Assembly (NCBI GenBank): GCA_034670405.1
Contig: JAXDDX010000001.1
Location: 2,010,001 to 2,074,000 of the forward strand
DNA: 64,000 bases
Origin: Hoplostethus atlanticus
Taxonomy: Eukaryota; Chordata; Actinopteri; Trachichthyiformes; Trachichthyidae
Reading direction: 5' to 3'
The notes under the pieces are model-generated. The model saw nothing but the letters and a program-made list of their open reading frames with translations. It ran no database searches and was not told the origin of the DNA. The position numbers and the translations under genes are program-made. Within the stretch, counting starts at the first letter, position 1. Every line of letters starts with the position of its first letter. Of the stretch, positions 14,201 through 25,262 are shown piece after piece.

Positions 14201-17200
14201 CAGGAACATCCTTCATCGCCTGCTCCAGTTTCTTAATGTGAGTTAAAACAGATTTCTTGTCCTGTGGTTGTTCTGTGGATTTAGCACCCCGGGGCCCTTT
14301 CTCAAGGATCACCTCTCTGTCTCTGTTTGTCGGGCCTTCTCGAGATTTAGGCATCGAATCCCCCAGCTTTCCTACATTCTCCTTCCCTGAGTCCTGCCTC
14401 TCCCAGCTCACAAACCTCTTGCTGTCTGTCCTTTGGACCTCCGAAGCTTTGGATTCCTTTTTCCTCACTGTCTCGACCTCCTTCTGCACTGTGGTCAGTG
14501 GACATGTTCCTGTAGACGTTAGGGCAGCAGGCTCCTTCTTGCCCTCCCACTGTGAGATCTTATCCCGGATGCTGGCTGTGGTCTTGAGTCCTGCCGGGCT
14601 CTTGCCGCACAGCCCGTTCTCCATGTTGGGGGTCCGCGGGTCAGCGGTGGTGGCTCTCTTATGAGCCAGCATGGTGTCAGGGGAGAGGGGACGCTTGGTG
14701 GCCACAGTAGTGTCCCTCCTGTCTCTGTCCCCTGGCGGCCCGCACACCTCTTGGCGCTGGGGCACCGCAGACGACGGAGCCTCCCAGACCTTCAAGCCAC
14801 AGCACTGGAGCCTATAAAAACACAAACATGCACAGGTAATGGTCACGGGGTATCCCAGCATACCCTGCACAGACAGACAGACACTCACATTCATACCTAT
14901 GGGAGTCTTCAAACCACCTTGCTAACTTGTGAGTGGGAGGAAACTGGAGCAAAACCCACACAAACACAGTGAAACATGCAAACTCCACAGAGTTTTGAAT
15001 CGGTCTTTCTTGCTGTAAGGCGACGGTGCAAATGAACGAGCCACCGGGCCAACCAATGTGCACTTTGTCACTAAATTCATCCCGAGAGAATCTCATCCCA
15101 GAGAGAAAGACCGCACTGCACTATTGCTGTTTGTCAACTGTAATGACTGATGGTGTAATTAGTTTCACGGATATGTCAGCGTGCTGTTTTTAGTATACAA
15201 AGCACTAAGCCAGTTCTACTGTCAGCACAGCATGATGCCCCACATAGCTCTGAAACTTGGCTACACAATCTGAGCACATTTATGTCCCAGTAGAGCTTTG
15301 TTTTATAGGGTAAACAAGGAATGCTTGTTAAAACAGCTCAAACCTCCCGTTTGGTGCCTGAGTCACTCCTGAAAGATTACTGGGTCATGACTGTTTGAAC
15401 TCTGGGTTTGGGGGGTTGAAGTTTACAAGCTACACACACACACAGCTATTTCTGTAGAGGAGATACACAGAAGAGGGGAGAGGCCGGAGTGTCGACGTGC
15501 ATCTTTTCTCTTCCAGTCCTGACCCACTAAACTCTGTGTTGGCCCGACGCCCGTTCATCAAATGATTGGGTTTCCAACAAACGGAGGAAGCGTGGCCTCG
15601 CCGGGTGACTTTGCCGATGACATGGCTGGATGTGAAAATCAACAGTCATGCAATCTGGAGGAAATCTCTGAGGGAAACAACCAATTGAAGGTTCCTCCAA
15701 AATCCATTTTAAAGGACAGAAAGAACTCGAATTGTGACTATAACCAACAAGGAAGTGTAACAAAAAAAATAATAATTTAGTTTAGTTTGGCCCCTCTCCC
15801 CCTTCCTCTCTTTCTTTCTCCCCCACCCCCATTTTCCTCAGTTGAGGCAGAAGTTTTTATTAAGCATAAAGCAACAGAGGGGAAAAACTAGGTCAAATAG
15901 GAAAAGCCAAGGAAGGGGGAATGGGAATAAGCGGGGGCGTTGAGTAAAGGAGTTACAGACAGTGAAAGAAAGAGGTAGAAAGAAAGAGGGAGAGTGAAAA
16001 AGAGGAGTAGATGGATGAGGGAATCCATAGTGCTCTTGTTTTAAGAGCGAGAGAGAGATGGAGAGATAGATAGAGAAAGTGGGCGCTACGGGAAGCTTGT
16101 CTCTCACCCGCGGCCATGGATGGGTGGGGGAGGGAGGGAGATTGAGGATCAGTGAGGGCGGAAGGAGGAACAAAAGCATCTCTTGCCAGCTGAGCTAACA
16201 CAGGACCAGGGGGATAAGACGGACGGGATTGAGGTGGGCGAGGAGGAAGAACAGAGAACAGAAACTAACTTGTTTCAGCCTGGCTTTTAGTAGCAGTAAC
16301 TCTGATTGGGATATCGGCGTGTAGCAAAAAACACATGTAGGTTTTTTAGGCACGATAAGTCCTCAAAACGACAGACATTTAAATCCGCCACGAGACAATC
16401 CCTCTTATTGGCACCAAGCAAAATCTTAAATCTTGAAGTCAATACAACCCAAATAACACTAATGCATATAGAGCGACAGAAGGGCCATAGAAAGCGGCCA
16501 TAGGGGCATCAGACAGTGGCAGCAGGGGGCCAAGTAACAGTATCCAGATGCCAGATGGCCAATCCTGCTCTGCTCTGCTCTCCTAACTGCTATTGTTACA
16601 CTGTTGGGTCTATCGCCAGCTTGCCTGAGAGCAATAGAGAACTTCATAATGGTTGGGGGGGGGAAACTGGAATTTCAGGCCCAAGTTTTGAGTAGTGGAA
16701 AACATGTAGGGGTAGAGGACATGACAGAGTAGAAGTGAACTACTGCAGGCGCTCATGTTTTTGTCAGACCTGGCAGCTGCCCAGCACAACCCGATGATCA
16801 ACTTTGACTGGAGCGGCTCAAGGCGCTCCGGTTAGCATTTTAGCATCAATAAATCATGACTGCGGTCATTTTGAGATATGAGTGTTGCTATAAACAAAAG
16901 TGACCACTGCGTCTACTGGCCTCTGCTTTTTACATTGTGTGCCACTGGATCAGATTTGCAGAAAATGTGCTCCTTGCAACATCATTGCTACTTTGATTAA
17001 TGATCATAATGATTCCAGTAATTGTGATTATTAATACTGGACAACTTGACTGATTGTGGAAATGGCAATGTTCCTGTCTCAATAGTTTTAATGATAATGT
17101 AAATATTAGAGCGGTATGGTTGTTACATTCATAACACACAGCCTACACAATTCATAAACATACAGGTCATCCGTTTATAAAGAGACAGAAACAGAGAGAG

Positions 17201-17914
17201 ACAGAGAGAAAGGATTAGTCTAAATAGTGTTTCCAATTCAATTTAGCTTTATTTGTATAGCACTTTTTACAAGCCACCGATAACCTTTTGGAGCTTTATT
17301 TTGAAAAGAGAGCGGGATAATGAGGGGAGAGTTAGAGGATAAATGTTGCTGTTGATGAACAGGCCTCTGTATTTTTGTTGTTACTGTTAATCGAAAGACT
17401 ATTTTCCAGTATAAAGCACTTTAAACTATTAATCTTGTTATATTTTATTCTACTTTGACTGGTTTACAGCACCATTACACATGCTCACATGATGTGCATT
17501 GGAAGCAAGACCAAAGGGAGGGGCATGCCCACTTGTCATCCATGAAGAGGAATGTTAAATTTGATTTCATCCTGTATGTTCAGCAGATGGAGAACATGGA
17601 GGCACTAAATACTGTTCAGGACATCATAGGCGATACATTTAAGATTTAGCTAAATCCTTCTCTCAAACGTCACCAGAACTGAACATTTTAAACCCGTTCT
17701 TCAAAACAATCTCCTCCTGGTATGCTATGTGTTCTTCATTTTCATAGACACACTAGTCATCAATACAGTAACACAGCACACGGCATTGGAAAAAACAAAA
17801 ATCATTTCATTGGCTGGGTGGCACCTACCCGTTGACTGATTGGTAGATACAGTTGTCAGTGTTTGTACAGAGCAGCAGGGCCCTCCCACCAGTCATGGTG
17901 CTAGCAGCTGGCAT
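1851..17914 (-). CDS. dennd2a: DENN domain-containing protein 2A, 19 coding exons
   Basis: DENND2-family proteins are guanine-nucleotide exchange factors; DENND2A is reported to act on Rab9 in endosome-to-Golgi traffic. Coding exons in transcript order: 17914-17829, 14811-13816, 12595-12468, 10730-10618, 10502-10305, 10038-9945, 9269-9219, 8825-8638, 8333-8224, 7463-7394, 6854-6777, 5881-5741, 5613-5465, 3893-3716, 3596-3555, 3428-3323, 2712-2434, 2126-2040, 1882-1851. They sum to 3126 nt (1041 aa; human about 1009), all junctions phase-compatible with GT-AG borders. The N-terminal third is disordered, with a DKISQWEGKK motif, a proline-rich stretch and INPLPKP. uDENN starts near residue 560 (LFEYFIVVAL), cDENN spans about 680-875, dDENN about 880-1005. 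The FFRQNSERR motif and the C-terminal GNKMKFL tail favour 2A over 2C or 2D. It is divergent from adck2. No frameshift was seen in any exon. The first exon choice is the least certain part. Confidence 0.95.
2040..2126 (-). CDS. dennd2a: dennd2a coding exon 18
   Basis: Encodes LFEVRAQEYLDSLPGSEQRG and VNKFLKGL, the C-terminal helix region. Confidence 0.95.
2434..2712 (-). CDS. dennd2a: dennd2a coding exon 17 (dDENN)
   Basis: Encodes VSEAFVRFFVEMVGHYSLF, a Ser-rich insertion after EREDESS, then FQREAFRKAV, SKSLRRFLEVFMETQMF and IQERELRRQGL. The Ser run (about 8 residues with PTPSSS) looks longer than in mammals. Confidence 0.95.
3323..3428 (-). CDS. dennd2a: dennd2a coding exon 16 (start of dDENN)
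   Basis: Encodes LDDEDSILPHKLQAALEHVL and DKRRELACEKGD. Conserved dDENN opening. Confidence 0.94.
3555..3596 (-). CDS. dennd2a: dennd2a coding exon 15 (42 nt)
   Basis: Fourteen codons, VLVVDLGNSRFLRQ, linking cDENN to dDENN. Phase 0 at both ends, so it could be skipped without a frameshift. Confidence 0.93.
3716..3893 (-). CDS. dennd2a: dennd2a coding exon 14 (cDENN)
   Basis: Encodes LSQCCHAVVALLYPFTWQHT, then YIPVLPPSMLDIV and PFIVGLLSSSLP, ending ELPIEE. This is the hydrophobic core of cDENN. Confidence 0.95.
5238..5280. repeat. (ATCA)n microsatellite
   Basis: About 11 uninterrupted copies of the tetranucleotide in the dennd2a intron. Confidence 0.9.
5318..5443 (-). repeat. SINE copy in dennd2a intron
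   Basis: Reads in reverse the module TTTAGCTGATGCACTTATCC ... GTGTCTTGCTGAGGGACAC ... GGTTGAACCTGTGATC ... GGTTACAG, the widely dispersed fish SINE cassette. It abuts the donor side of exon 13. Confidence 0.65.
5465..5613 (-). CDS. dennd2a: dennd2a coding exon 13 (cDENN)
   Basis: Begins VIELCRPSDSRLEHVDFECL and ends LERRVIFTADKL. The donor is a weak CAG/gttggt. About 20 nt into the intron a SINE copy begins (near 5443). Confidence 0.94.
5741..5881 (-). CDS. dennd2a: dennd2a coding exon 12 (cDENN)
   Basis: 47 codons beginning ILDEVEKRRAISPALVQPFM and containing MEAPFPAPGRTITVKNFLPG. Phase 0 at both ends. Confidence 0.95.
6777..6854 (-). CDS. dennd2a: dennd2a coding exon 11 (start of cDENN)
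   Basis: 26 codons: PSGKGRRLPEVYCIVSRLGC then FDLFSK. Opens the cDENN domain. Phase 0 at both ends. Confidence 0.95.
7092..7282. mobile_element. MITE with about 36-bp inverted termini and TA flanks
   Basis: The left end reads TACGCCGACTTTTTGGGAAA and continues to TTGGTCAA; the right end is its reverse complement with a few mismatches (TTGACCAACAGG ... AAAAAAGTCGGTGTA). The element is about 190 bp, non-coding, with TA at both outer edges, consistent with a TA-targeting nonautonomous DNA transposon. Lies in the dennd2a intron between exons 10 and 11. Confidence 0.75.
7394..7463 (-). CDS. dennd2a: dennd2a coding exon 10
   Basis: Encodes ETFSFVLTGEDGSRRFGYCR and RLL, the most conserved uDENN signature. 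An antisense open frame of 189 codons over this exon (7327-7896) is not a gene. Confidence 0.95.
8224..8333 (-). CDS. dennd2a: dennd2a coding exon 9
   Basis: Encodes LERSFKFMREAEDQLKVIPQ and FCFPDAKDW, the uDENN core. It ends with a split Ser codon. Confidence 0.94.
8638..8825 (-). CDS. dennd2a: dennd2a coding exon 8 (start of uDENN)
   Basis: Encodes HSQRLVSVQSMLRQ, then KLFEYFIVVALHKTKAGVPY and PEVTQQFPLK, the opening strand and helix of the uDENN domain. On the transcript a (TG)n run at 8836-8856 ends about 8 nt before the acceptor CAG. Confidence 0.94.
9219..9269 (-). CDS. dennd2a: dennd2a coding exon 7 (51 nt)
   Basis: A small acidic exon reading VTDENSESESDTEEKLK, identical in pattern to the VTDENSES-DTEEKLK of mammalian DENND2A as I remember it. 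Confidence 0.93.
9945..10038 (-). CDS. dennd2a: dennd2a coding exon 6
   Basis: Encodes MVLKINGIFEARRGKKCMKK and a serine-rich tail. The donor splits a Val codon shared with exon 7. Confidence 0.93.
10305..10502 (-). CDS. dennd2a: dennd2a coding exon 5
   Basis: Begins LSSKSGFFRQNSERRSFKLL and ends NRRRRKIPK, 66 codons with a Ser/Pro-rich middle. The FFRQNSERR motif is the strongest single marker for DENND2A against its paralogues. Confidence 0.94.
10618..10730 (-). CDS. dennd2a: dennd2a coding exon 4
   Basis: Encodes DPPSKENPYEDIELE and a Ser/Pro-rich tail ending DTPTK. Repeated YEDI motifs continue from exon 3. Acceptor TTCTGCAG, donor AAG/gtacaa. Confidence 0.92.
10731..12467 (-). other. 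dennd2a intron 3
   Basis: About 1.7 kb without coding signal. Contains a (TG)n run at about 11299-11321 and A/T-rich segments. Nothing else recognised. Confidence 0.7.
12468..12595 (-). CDS. dennd2a: dennd2a coding exon 3
   Basis: Encodes KSYEFEDLLQSS followed by SRVDWYAQSRLGLTRTLSE and VYEDIL, a block strongly conserved in DENND2A. It is joined to exon 2 through a split Arg codon. Confidence 0.93.
12596..13815 (-). other. dennd2a intron 2
   Basis: About 1.2 kb without coding signal; an imperfect CA-rich stretch at about 12820-12860. Overlapping open frames here are low-complexity shadows. Confidence 0.7.
13816..14811 (-). CDS. dennd2a: dennd2a coding exon 2 (large, disordered N-terminal region)
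   Basis: A 996-nt exon encoding about residues 29-360. It is rich in K, E, S and P. It carries the conserved IRDKISQWEGKK segment, the IKKLEQAMKD segment, INPLPKPQRTF and a run of LPPLP/PPPLP proline motifs that could bind SH3 domains. The acceptor is TATAG at 14812-14814 side, the donor GTAAGAG. Length and order match the first large coding block of vertebrate DENND2A. Confidence 0.9.
14812..17828 (-). other. dennd2a intron 1
   Basis: About 3 kb intron. At 17231-17271 it holds the teleost repeat motif AATTCAATTTAGCTTTATTT followed by GTATAGCAC, a common tail of fish dispersed repeats. No exon recognised. Confidence 0.65.
17231..17271 (+). repeat. dispersed teleost repeat tail
   Basis: The TCAATTTAGCTTTATTTGTA-TAGCACTTTTTACAAG string is a recurrent teleost repeat motif by my recollection; only the core is preserved here. 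Confidence 0.45.
17829..17914 (-). CDS. dennd2a: dennd2a coding exon 1 (proposed start)
   Basis: The exon follows a pyrimidine-rich tract ending in CAG and reads MPAASTMTGG... for 28 codons before a CGG/gtaggt donor that leaves two bases, matching the one base opening the next exon. The first ATG is the second base of the exon; another in-frame ATG (codon 7) has a better ACCATG context. I have no homologue memory for this N terminus, so the start rests on phase and splice signals. Confidence 0.65.
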
Positions 17915-20900
17915 CCTGGACAGACGGACAGACAGAAAGAGAGACACGCTCAGTCGGTAGTAATACTTGTGTATGTACTCTGAGGTTTACCCCAGGGTAA
18001 CGCAGACCTATATTTCAACATATTATGGGTCACAAAGTTGCAAAGAAAATAAACATTTACTCGTCAGACTCTCAGGACATAATGTCAAGTAAATTCCAGG
18101 CTGCGTTTTAAACCAAAGATATGGAGGTGATGCACAAAAATGAGGGTGAGGTTAAAAAATGAGCTGCTTACCCAGGACTCACTTAGGGAAAAGTTTTCTG
18201 ACTGCAGTGCGTGAATGTAAACTACCAAATAGCTTCAACCTCTCATTTCTGTGGCCTGTGAAACCCCATGCTAACCCCAGCTGCCGAGAAGCAGACCTCA
18301 CGGGTTGCAGCGGCATCTCCCCAAACTGCCAATCCCCCACTTGATTAGTAATTGGAGGATACAGCTGAAAACAAAGCTTTAAATGATGGCGGGCCCACGA
18401 GCCGTAAACACACAGAAGGTTCCAGAGCCCCATGTGGCATTATGGAAAACCTATGGAAAACACTGGAAACTCCAAGCGGCAATTTAACTAAGCTCCATTA
18501 GGAAAACATCAGCGGCGTCCGAATGCCAGGAAACGACACCGGGTTCAACCTGACGAGTTATCGCACAATCTCTCCTCTTTCTTTCACTCGCCAGAGAAGA
18601 TTTTTCTGGAGAACCTTTCAAGACAACCGCCCACAGGCCTTTTTGTTTTTGACACTTCAGATCCTTCAGATGCAATCCCTTCTTCCATTCCAGCAAATGA
18701 CTTACTTAATGTGCTGTGTGTGTGTGTTTTCCAGCACTACACGTTTCCCCTCTGTTCTTTATTACGGCCAAGCGGTGCCAAGGCGAGTGTGAGGGGACAT
18801 GCTTGGCCAGTTTGAAACCATTACTTGGTCCATTTGTCAAAGTCTAATGAAACCAGACCCTCTTGGAGCGTAGCTGGACCCACCATAAGTCCTTCGTCGA
18901 ATTAAAGCCCCGGTGCACAGTACTAACGACTAGGCCTATAAACGCTGGTCAAGGGCTGGCATGGAGCAGAAGAGCCTGGCCTAGATTTGGCACAGGTGTT
19001 GTTAACATGGAAGAGGAGGGTAGGTCAGGGCTGAGACCAGGGCATGTATGTTATGGGCAAATTCAGAGACAGCGCATATTCTCACATAAAAACACACACA
19101 CATAGATACGGGCACGCATCCTGCCAGGCCGTCCATCCTCCAAACCAACATATGGAAGTGTGTGTGTGTGTGTGTGTATGACTTCATCCAGATGTGCTGG
19201 GATACTTCAGGGTATTCGTGGGCCGTTAAACATTTCCTGAGCACTGCCTGCCCCTGAAAGTCCCCCTCCAATAAACCTGCATTAGCTAACCCTGACACTT
19301 CTCTCGGCTGCCCCCCGACTATGCAGGGAATGCAAACCCAATTCAGCCAAATTCCACAAATCGTTGTCCCCAAAGGCAACAAGGCAGGTCAGAAAAAAGC
19401 AACAATTTTCGGTAGATTACGTAAAGAAAAAAAGCAGCTAAATAGCTGAACTCTTCCCTGAGCTAACAACATAATTGGCCCTCTGGGTCCAGTGTTTTCA
19501 AACAGCTCTGGGCAGCTTGCACATTTCTTTCTGTTCCAGTGTGGAGGAACAAACGGGACACGATGGAAAAGTTGTGATCTCATCTGACAAGAAGTAGATG
19601 AGAGGTATAACATGTTGTCTTTCAGCTTTTACCTTCACTTACAGCTCAACTTACAGCTCTCACTCCTCTTCCTCTCTTTGTGTCTGTATCCCCCCCCCCC
19701 CCCCCCCCAGAGAGAGGAGGGGGGAGGAGGAGGAGGAGGAGGGCTTGCGTCAGCCCTCCACCGGCCTGCAGGCCCAAATGATTTTCAGCTGTGAGCCGAG
19801 CAGAGGTCACATGTTTGAGGGGAAACATCAACCGATTTTTTTCCCTTCCTCCTTCTCCTGCTTCTTCTCCCTCTACTGAAACCCAATAGGGGAAAAAAGA
19901 ACAGGGAAACGAAGAACAGAAATCCAGCAAGGAAAAGGAGGGGGAGAGAGGGAGGGAGGCAGGGGGGGGGTGGACTGTAAAGAATGTATGCAGCCTCTGA
20001 AAAAGAAGTTTAGTTTTACATTTAATTTCTTTCCTGGCTTGGGAAGAGTATTGCATATCACAGGGGAGCGGAGAGATAGAAGATATGGAGAGAGGGAGTA
20101 AATTGAAGAGGAGTGGGGGGTTGTCAAAAATAAAGAGGAAAGTGGATATTGTAAAGAATAATACAAGTGTACTGTTACACTGTGAAAATAGTGCAGGCTT
20201 CTGGACTAACCCCATTCACTGTTTGGAGCCCCGGGGCCAAAACACAGCACCGCTCTGTGGAGACGCTGTTGGCACTCGGCCTGGGATACGAGCACCGCGC
20301 CCGAGAAGGTAGTGCAGTATTTTAACACAAATCTGGCTGCAACGGACTAAAACCTGGTTGTCACGTTGAGTGTTACTGAGCTTGAACATGTCTCCAACTC
20401 GCTGAGTGACTCATACGCCGAGCGCTGTAGGTAGTGCTTCCCGATGAATCCACTTTCCTGACGCTAACGGGGCAGTGCCTCCACATCTCGTAAAAAAGCA
20501 GTAAAGCTGACAGCAGTGCCATTACAGTGGGGTTACTGGGGAAACTCTATTGGGGAGCGGTGGAAGACCTAGCGAAGGCCTTTGTCTCCTACAACCGTTG
20601 GCGACCATTGTTAACCCTGACCCGCGGAGCAAGATGGCCACCGTAACAATGCAGCGGGCGAAGGAAGGCATCTGCTGAGGCCAATAAAAACATCATGGGG
20701 AAGTGTGACCCCGGCGACTTCTACCTGCCCCGCCCCCTGACCTTCACTATGTGAGGTGTGATTGGTGTGACACGCTGTGAGGAAGTGTATGGGGAAGGGG
20801 TATTGTTTGCCAGGGACTGGGTGGATGTATGGACACAGGAGGTGAGAGAGCGTCGCCACCCATCCACACGGACGGCGGTGGTAGTAAGTGTGTTGAAATG

Positions 20901-22039
20901 GAATCAGCCATATTTCTGATATTCTGACTTTCAGACGGAAGAGACATTTGATGCCTCGTACTTTTGAGCAGTGATTGATTGATTGATTGGCGTCGCATCA
21001 TCACAAAGAATGTCAGTAAACGGTGGTAACGGTAAAGGTTTTGTCTTCTTCCTGCATCTACGTTGTGGCACTAATATGAACACTCAACTGGGGCACATTC
21101 AGGCACAATGAAATAATGATACAACAGAAACTTTGACAAAACCAAATTAAGGCTTTGTGTTTTCTGTAACGGATTATCTAGCTCAAGGCAATTTTCTGTG
21201 GAAGTCGTTTTTTCAAACTGTACAAAAATGAATGGCAGCAGATGGCTTCTTCTAAAGGTAGGAAAATGAGCCCATTGTGCACCGTGACACCAGGAAAGTA
21301 AAGGAGAGGAGCAACCTAGAGGACTGGCACAGAGTAAAAAGTACCCGTTAAAGTTATTACCCTTTAGGGGACAACAGATATATCCACCTGTGATTCCTGC
21401 AAAAAAAACAAAGGATAATCCCCAGACTTAGACTAAGAACAAACAGGAATGGTGTTTGGTGACACAATCCAAAATGCCTCAAAGCCTTACCCAGAGAGAG
21501 AGATAGCGACCGGGGTCAGAGGCAGGGCATCAGAGCCAAGCATCAGTTGCATAACAAACCCTGCAGGAGATTCCTATCAGCGGATGGATGGACGCTGGGT
21601 GTCTGGCCTTGGACAGACTCCTATAAACACACACACACACACACACATACACACATACACCACTGGACAGGGAGGGAGGAGGTCGCGATGTTGTCATGTT
21701 GCTCAATGGGTAAGCAATAGTGTTAATAGTGGAGGGGATTAGGGGCTCAGTTAGCTAGCGCCATTCTAAAAATGTGATTATTCATGGTCCTGGAAGGTGC
21801 TTTCAAGACCCCAGGTCAAATAGTACGGGCAGATAATTTAACCTGCATGGAATACCATGTTGGTGGGGTTTAACGTATCAGGACAAGACCTAGTGTAGTT
21901 GTCAAATAGGTTGTCAGTCACAGAACAGGACACTAAGTTGGCAGATACTTTCTCGTCTGGACTTTCTGGCACTCGTTGTCATATGTGGCAAACCTCACAC
22001 ATCTGGCACCTGAGTAGACTATACTATCTGAGCTACATC

Positions 22040-22041
<2 letters not shown>

Positions 22042-22128
<87 letters not shown>
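22042..22128. repeat. (AG)n microsatellite, about 43 copies
   Basis: Uninterrupted purine dinucleotide run of about 87 bp, a polypurine mirror repeat capable in principle of triplex DNA. Confidence 0.95.
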
Positions 22129-22130
<2 letters not shown>

Positions 22131-22247
22131 GTATTTGTGTGAAAACTGATGGGGCTTTTGACCAACTGTAGTGATGTTGTAAATAAATCCCTGATTCACA
22201 AATATCTACATACATAAATCACTCAGATGGGACTGGAATGTCTGAAC

Positions 22248-22250
<3 letters not shown>

Positions 22251-22292
<42 letters not shown>

Positions 22293-22307
22293 ACACACAC
22301 ACACACG
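22251..22307. repeat. (AC)n microsatellite
   Basis: Nearly perfect dinucleotide run with one TCAC interruption; a second (AC)n lies at 22434-22482. Confidence 0.95.
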
Positions 22308-22432
22308 GACGCAGACCTTTCAAAGATGACCCTTGGCCTGCACGGGTTTTCACATATGGAACACACACACTACGCTGGCTTCATACAAGGAGATCAAAGA
22401 AGCCGCCTGGCATCACTCGATAGCAACCTGAT

Positions 22433-22483
<51 letters not shown>

Positions 22484-23876
22484 CCCAGAGTTTCCACTGT
22501 GTACCACACATTCCTGTTCCTCCAGTCACCAGGTACTGTGACTATATGCGAGTGGTGTAAATGCGTTCTCTCTCAGGTTGACATGCGTGCGTTTACTTTT
22601 GTGAAGCCGGTGCTCATGATGACGTGATGCCATGAAGGCCTCTCGTGGGTCTAGTCGTGATCTATTTTGAAGGTTTGAAGCTGTGTGCTGGTATTGGAGC
22701 TGTTTGTATTTGTTGAATCTCTGTGTGTTAATGCTTGGCGGTATCATTTTTGTTTTGCTGTTAGCGTTGAGTTAGCATTATCGCGCCGTGTGTAGGTGGT
22801 GCTGTCAGTGCTTAGCCAGCTTTATCAGGCCTCCGGGTTTGTTGTCAGCGAGCCGTTGGCCGGCTGCAGCGAGCGCTCTCGAGGCCCGCCCGCCTCTCCC
22901 AACAGCTGCTTCTCATAAAGACTTCATCCTCCCCTCCATCCCTCCATCCCTCTGTCCCTCCGTCCCTCCATCCCTCTGTCCAGCCCTGCAGCAACAGCTA
23001 GCACCATGACATCATCAGCCCTCGCTTTTTCTTCCTCAGACTTCTTTTTCTTCCTCTCTCTCTCTGTCATTTCCACATACCTAAAAAGGACAAGTCGCTC
23101 GCAGCACACGGCATCGGGACGTGGAGTTGCACCGAAGAGGGACAGCCACAAAAGCCGTGGCCTCTCAACCGCTTGTCCAGTCTGTGAATGAGGCTTTACG
23201 TCAAACAGGAGAGCAAAGAGAGAATATGAGAGCTCACAATGTGAATAGTTTAGTGCGAGGGAAAATATTCTCTCCTTTTTTTTTCTCCCTTCTTTTCTCT
23301 CTTTCTACACCCAGCCTGAGTCGAGGGCCCTATCCCCCACAAGATGTGGTTCACTTTAGCATGTGCCAAAGCCTCGCCTGCAATCAATTTAACGCACCAC
23401 TACACATTTAGCCAGCTCTCTCTGGAATGGCAAACTTGTTTTTTTTTTTCCCCCATTCCCTGCTCTCCCTCTCTCTCTCCCTCTCTCTCTCTCTTTCTCT
23501 CTTTCATTCTCTCTCTTTAATTCCCACTCACTCTTGAAGCTGCAGGGAGAAAAATATGATGGGCGCCTTGGAGGAAGGAGTCAAGGATATGGAGAGGAGG
23601 AGGGGGGGGGGTTGGTTTTTTAATCCTTAGCCTCTCCTTCTCTTTCATGCTGAACTGTACCATGTCCTATGTTCCTGAGGTCTGGAACGGGGGGTTATTC
23701 ACATACAGCCAATTTGTTTCCGGGCGTGCGGGGGTTGCCAGATCTGACATGAAGTTGTATGGTGGATTTCACTAACTTGACCTGGTCGGCTTTGACAAGG
23801 ATTTGCCCGGTTCTCGAAGGAGGGCGGGCGACGAGCTGGTAGAGGTGAAGGATATGTGGAAGGGATGAGGGAGAGG

Positions 23877-23914
23877 AGGGGGGAAGGAGGGGGGAAGGAG
23901 GGGGGAAGGAGGGG
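23877..23914. repeat. G-rich minisatellite
   Basis: Three tandem units of GGGGGGAAGGA/G type; G-runs could form quadruplex on the plus strand. Confidence 0.8.
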
Positions 23915-25210
23915 GTGGACAAATAAACAATGGAATTTTATCTGGGCTCGGCAGTCTCTCTCTCTCTCTCTCTTTCTATCTTCTCTCTCTCTCTGTCCTG
24001 TTCAGGGCCCCTGCTGCTTTCCCAAGCTGATTTCATAGCAGGACCTTGGACATGAGCCAAGCAGGCCAACCCTATGAGTGTGTGTGTGTGTCTACCCACG
24101 TATGAGTGACAGGCAGTGTGTGTGTGTGTGTGTGTTACAAGCCTGCATCCTCTCATACCATTTCTCCTCCATGCCATGTTTACCGCTCTCCCATCTTCAT
24201 CTCTCTCTATCTTTCTGTTTTCACATTCCATCGCACACATTACTTTTCTGTAAACTTGCTTTCCTTATCTCCCCTCCTATATCCATCCACAGGCCGCAGG
24301 GATCTGTCTGTATTTCCTTGTTGTGATGATGTACAGTAATAAACATCCCTATCAGTTGGCGCGTAGTAGTGATGCACAGGTCGGACTTCTGCAATTTGGG
24401 CAGATTTGGATCAGAAAAAACAAATTTTCCGAAAAGTAAAAAGTACCTTATATCCGTGGATAAATAAGCATAGTTTCCAGATTTCGCTGGGTCCTTAGTG
24501 AACTATCACCATGTCGGGCAGTTGCTGGTGGTTGCGGGTGACATCAGAGCTGACCTGCGCATCACTAACACATATAGGGACATAACGGCGAGCGCACATA
24601 CACACACCCACACACACACATACAGACACATAAATAGGCCATCCTGCTGCCCAATGTCCTGTCCAAACCCCTCTCTGGTGGTTCCCCTACCCTGTAGCGC
24701 TGTTCCTCTAACCCCTCCAACTCTCTTCCCTCTCCCTCCATTGTTGGGAAAGGATGGACGTGAGACAGCATTGAAACAGGGTTAGCCACAGAACCAGACA
24801 GGAACTGTCGGGGGGGGATGTCACAAACAATCAATTTCTCCCCGCGTGTTTTTTTTTTCTTATCAATCCATGCTAAATATAACACAAGTATCCATTGTCA
24901 CATTTCTAACACCCCATGTATAGAAGTTCTTGTTATTGTGGCTTTTGTGTACAGCTTAAAGTCCTCCAGGGCCTGGGTGTCTGCAGTCCCACTGGGAGAT
25001 GTAAGAATGGGCCAAAACATTACCTCAGAAAATGTCTAAACAAACCTTAACTATAATTGGGACCACAGAGAAAGCCGCTGTGGATGTTATTATGGTGTAC
25101 GGGCATAACCAAGGGACTGGCTGCCGCTTCTGTTCTAGACAAACACCATGAAATAAACAGTTATTTTCTTGTTCGCCCTATTGTTTGTCGAGGGAAGACA
25201 CGCAGGCTGA

Positions 25211-25262
25211 CAGGAAGTGTGGCGTGACTTCCGGGAAGTGGGTGTAAGACTGACTTCCTGTG
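25211..25262. promoter_or_regulatory. ETS/STAT-like motif cluster
   Basis: Within about 50 bp: CAGGAAGTG, ACTTCCGGGAAGTG (palindromic, also a TTCNNNGAA STAT-type site at 25229-25237) and GACTTCCTG. Motif density only; no function shown. Confidence 0.3.

Noticed and set aside
19646-20215. 189-codon minus-strand frame
   Set aside because: Pro/Ser/Leu low-complexity sequence over a C-homopolymer and GGA-rich tract; no homology or splice logic.
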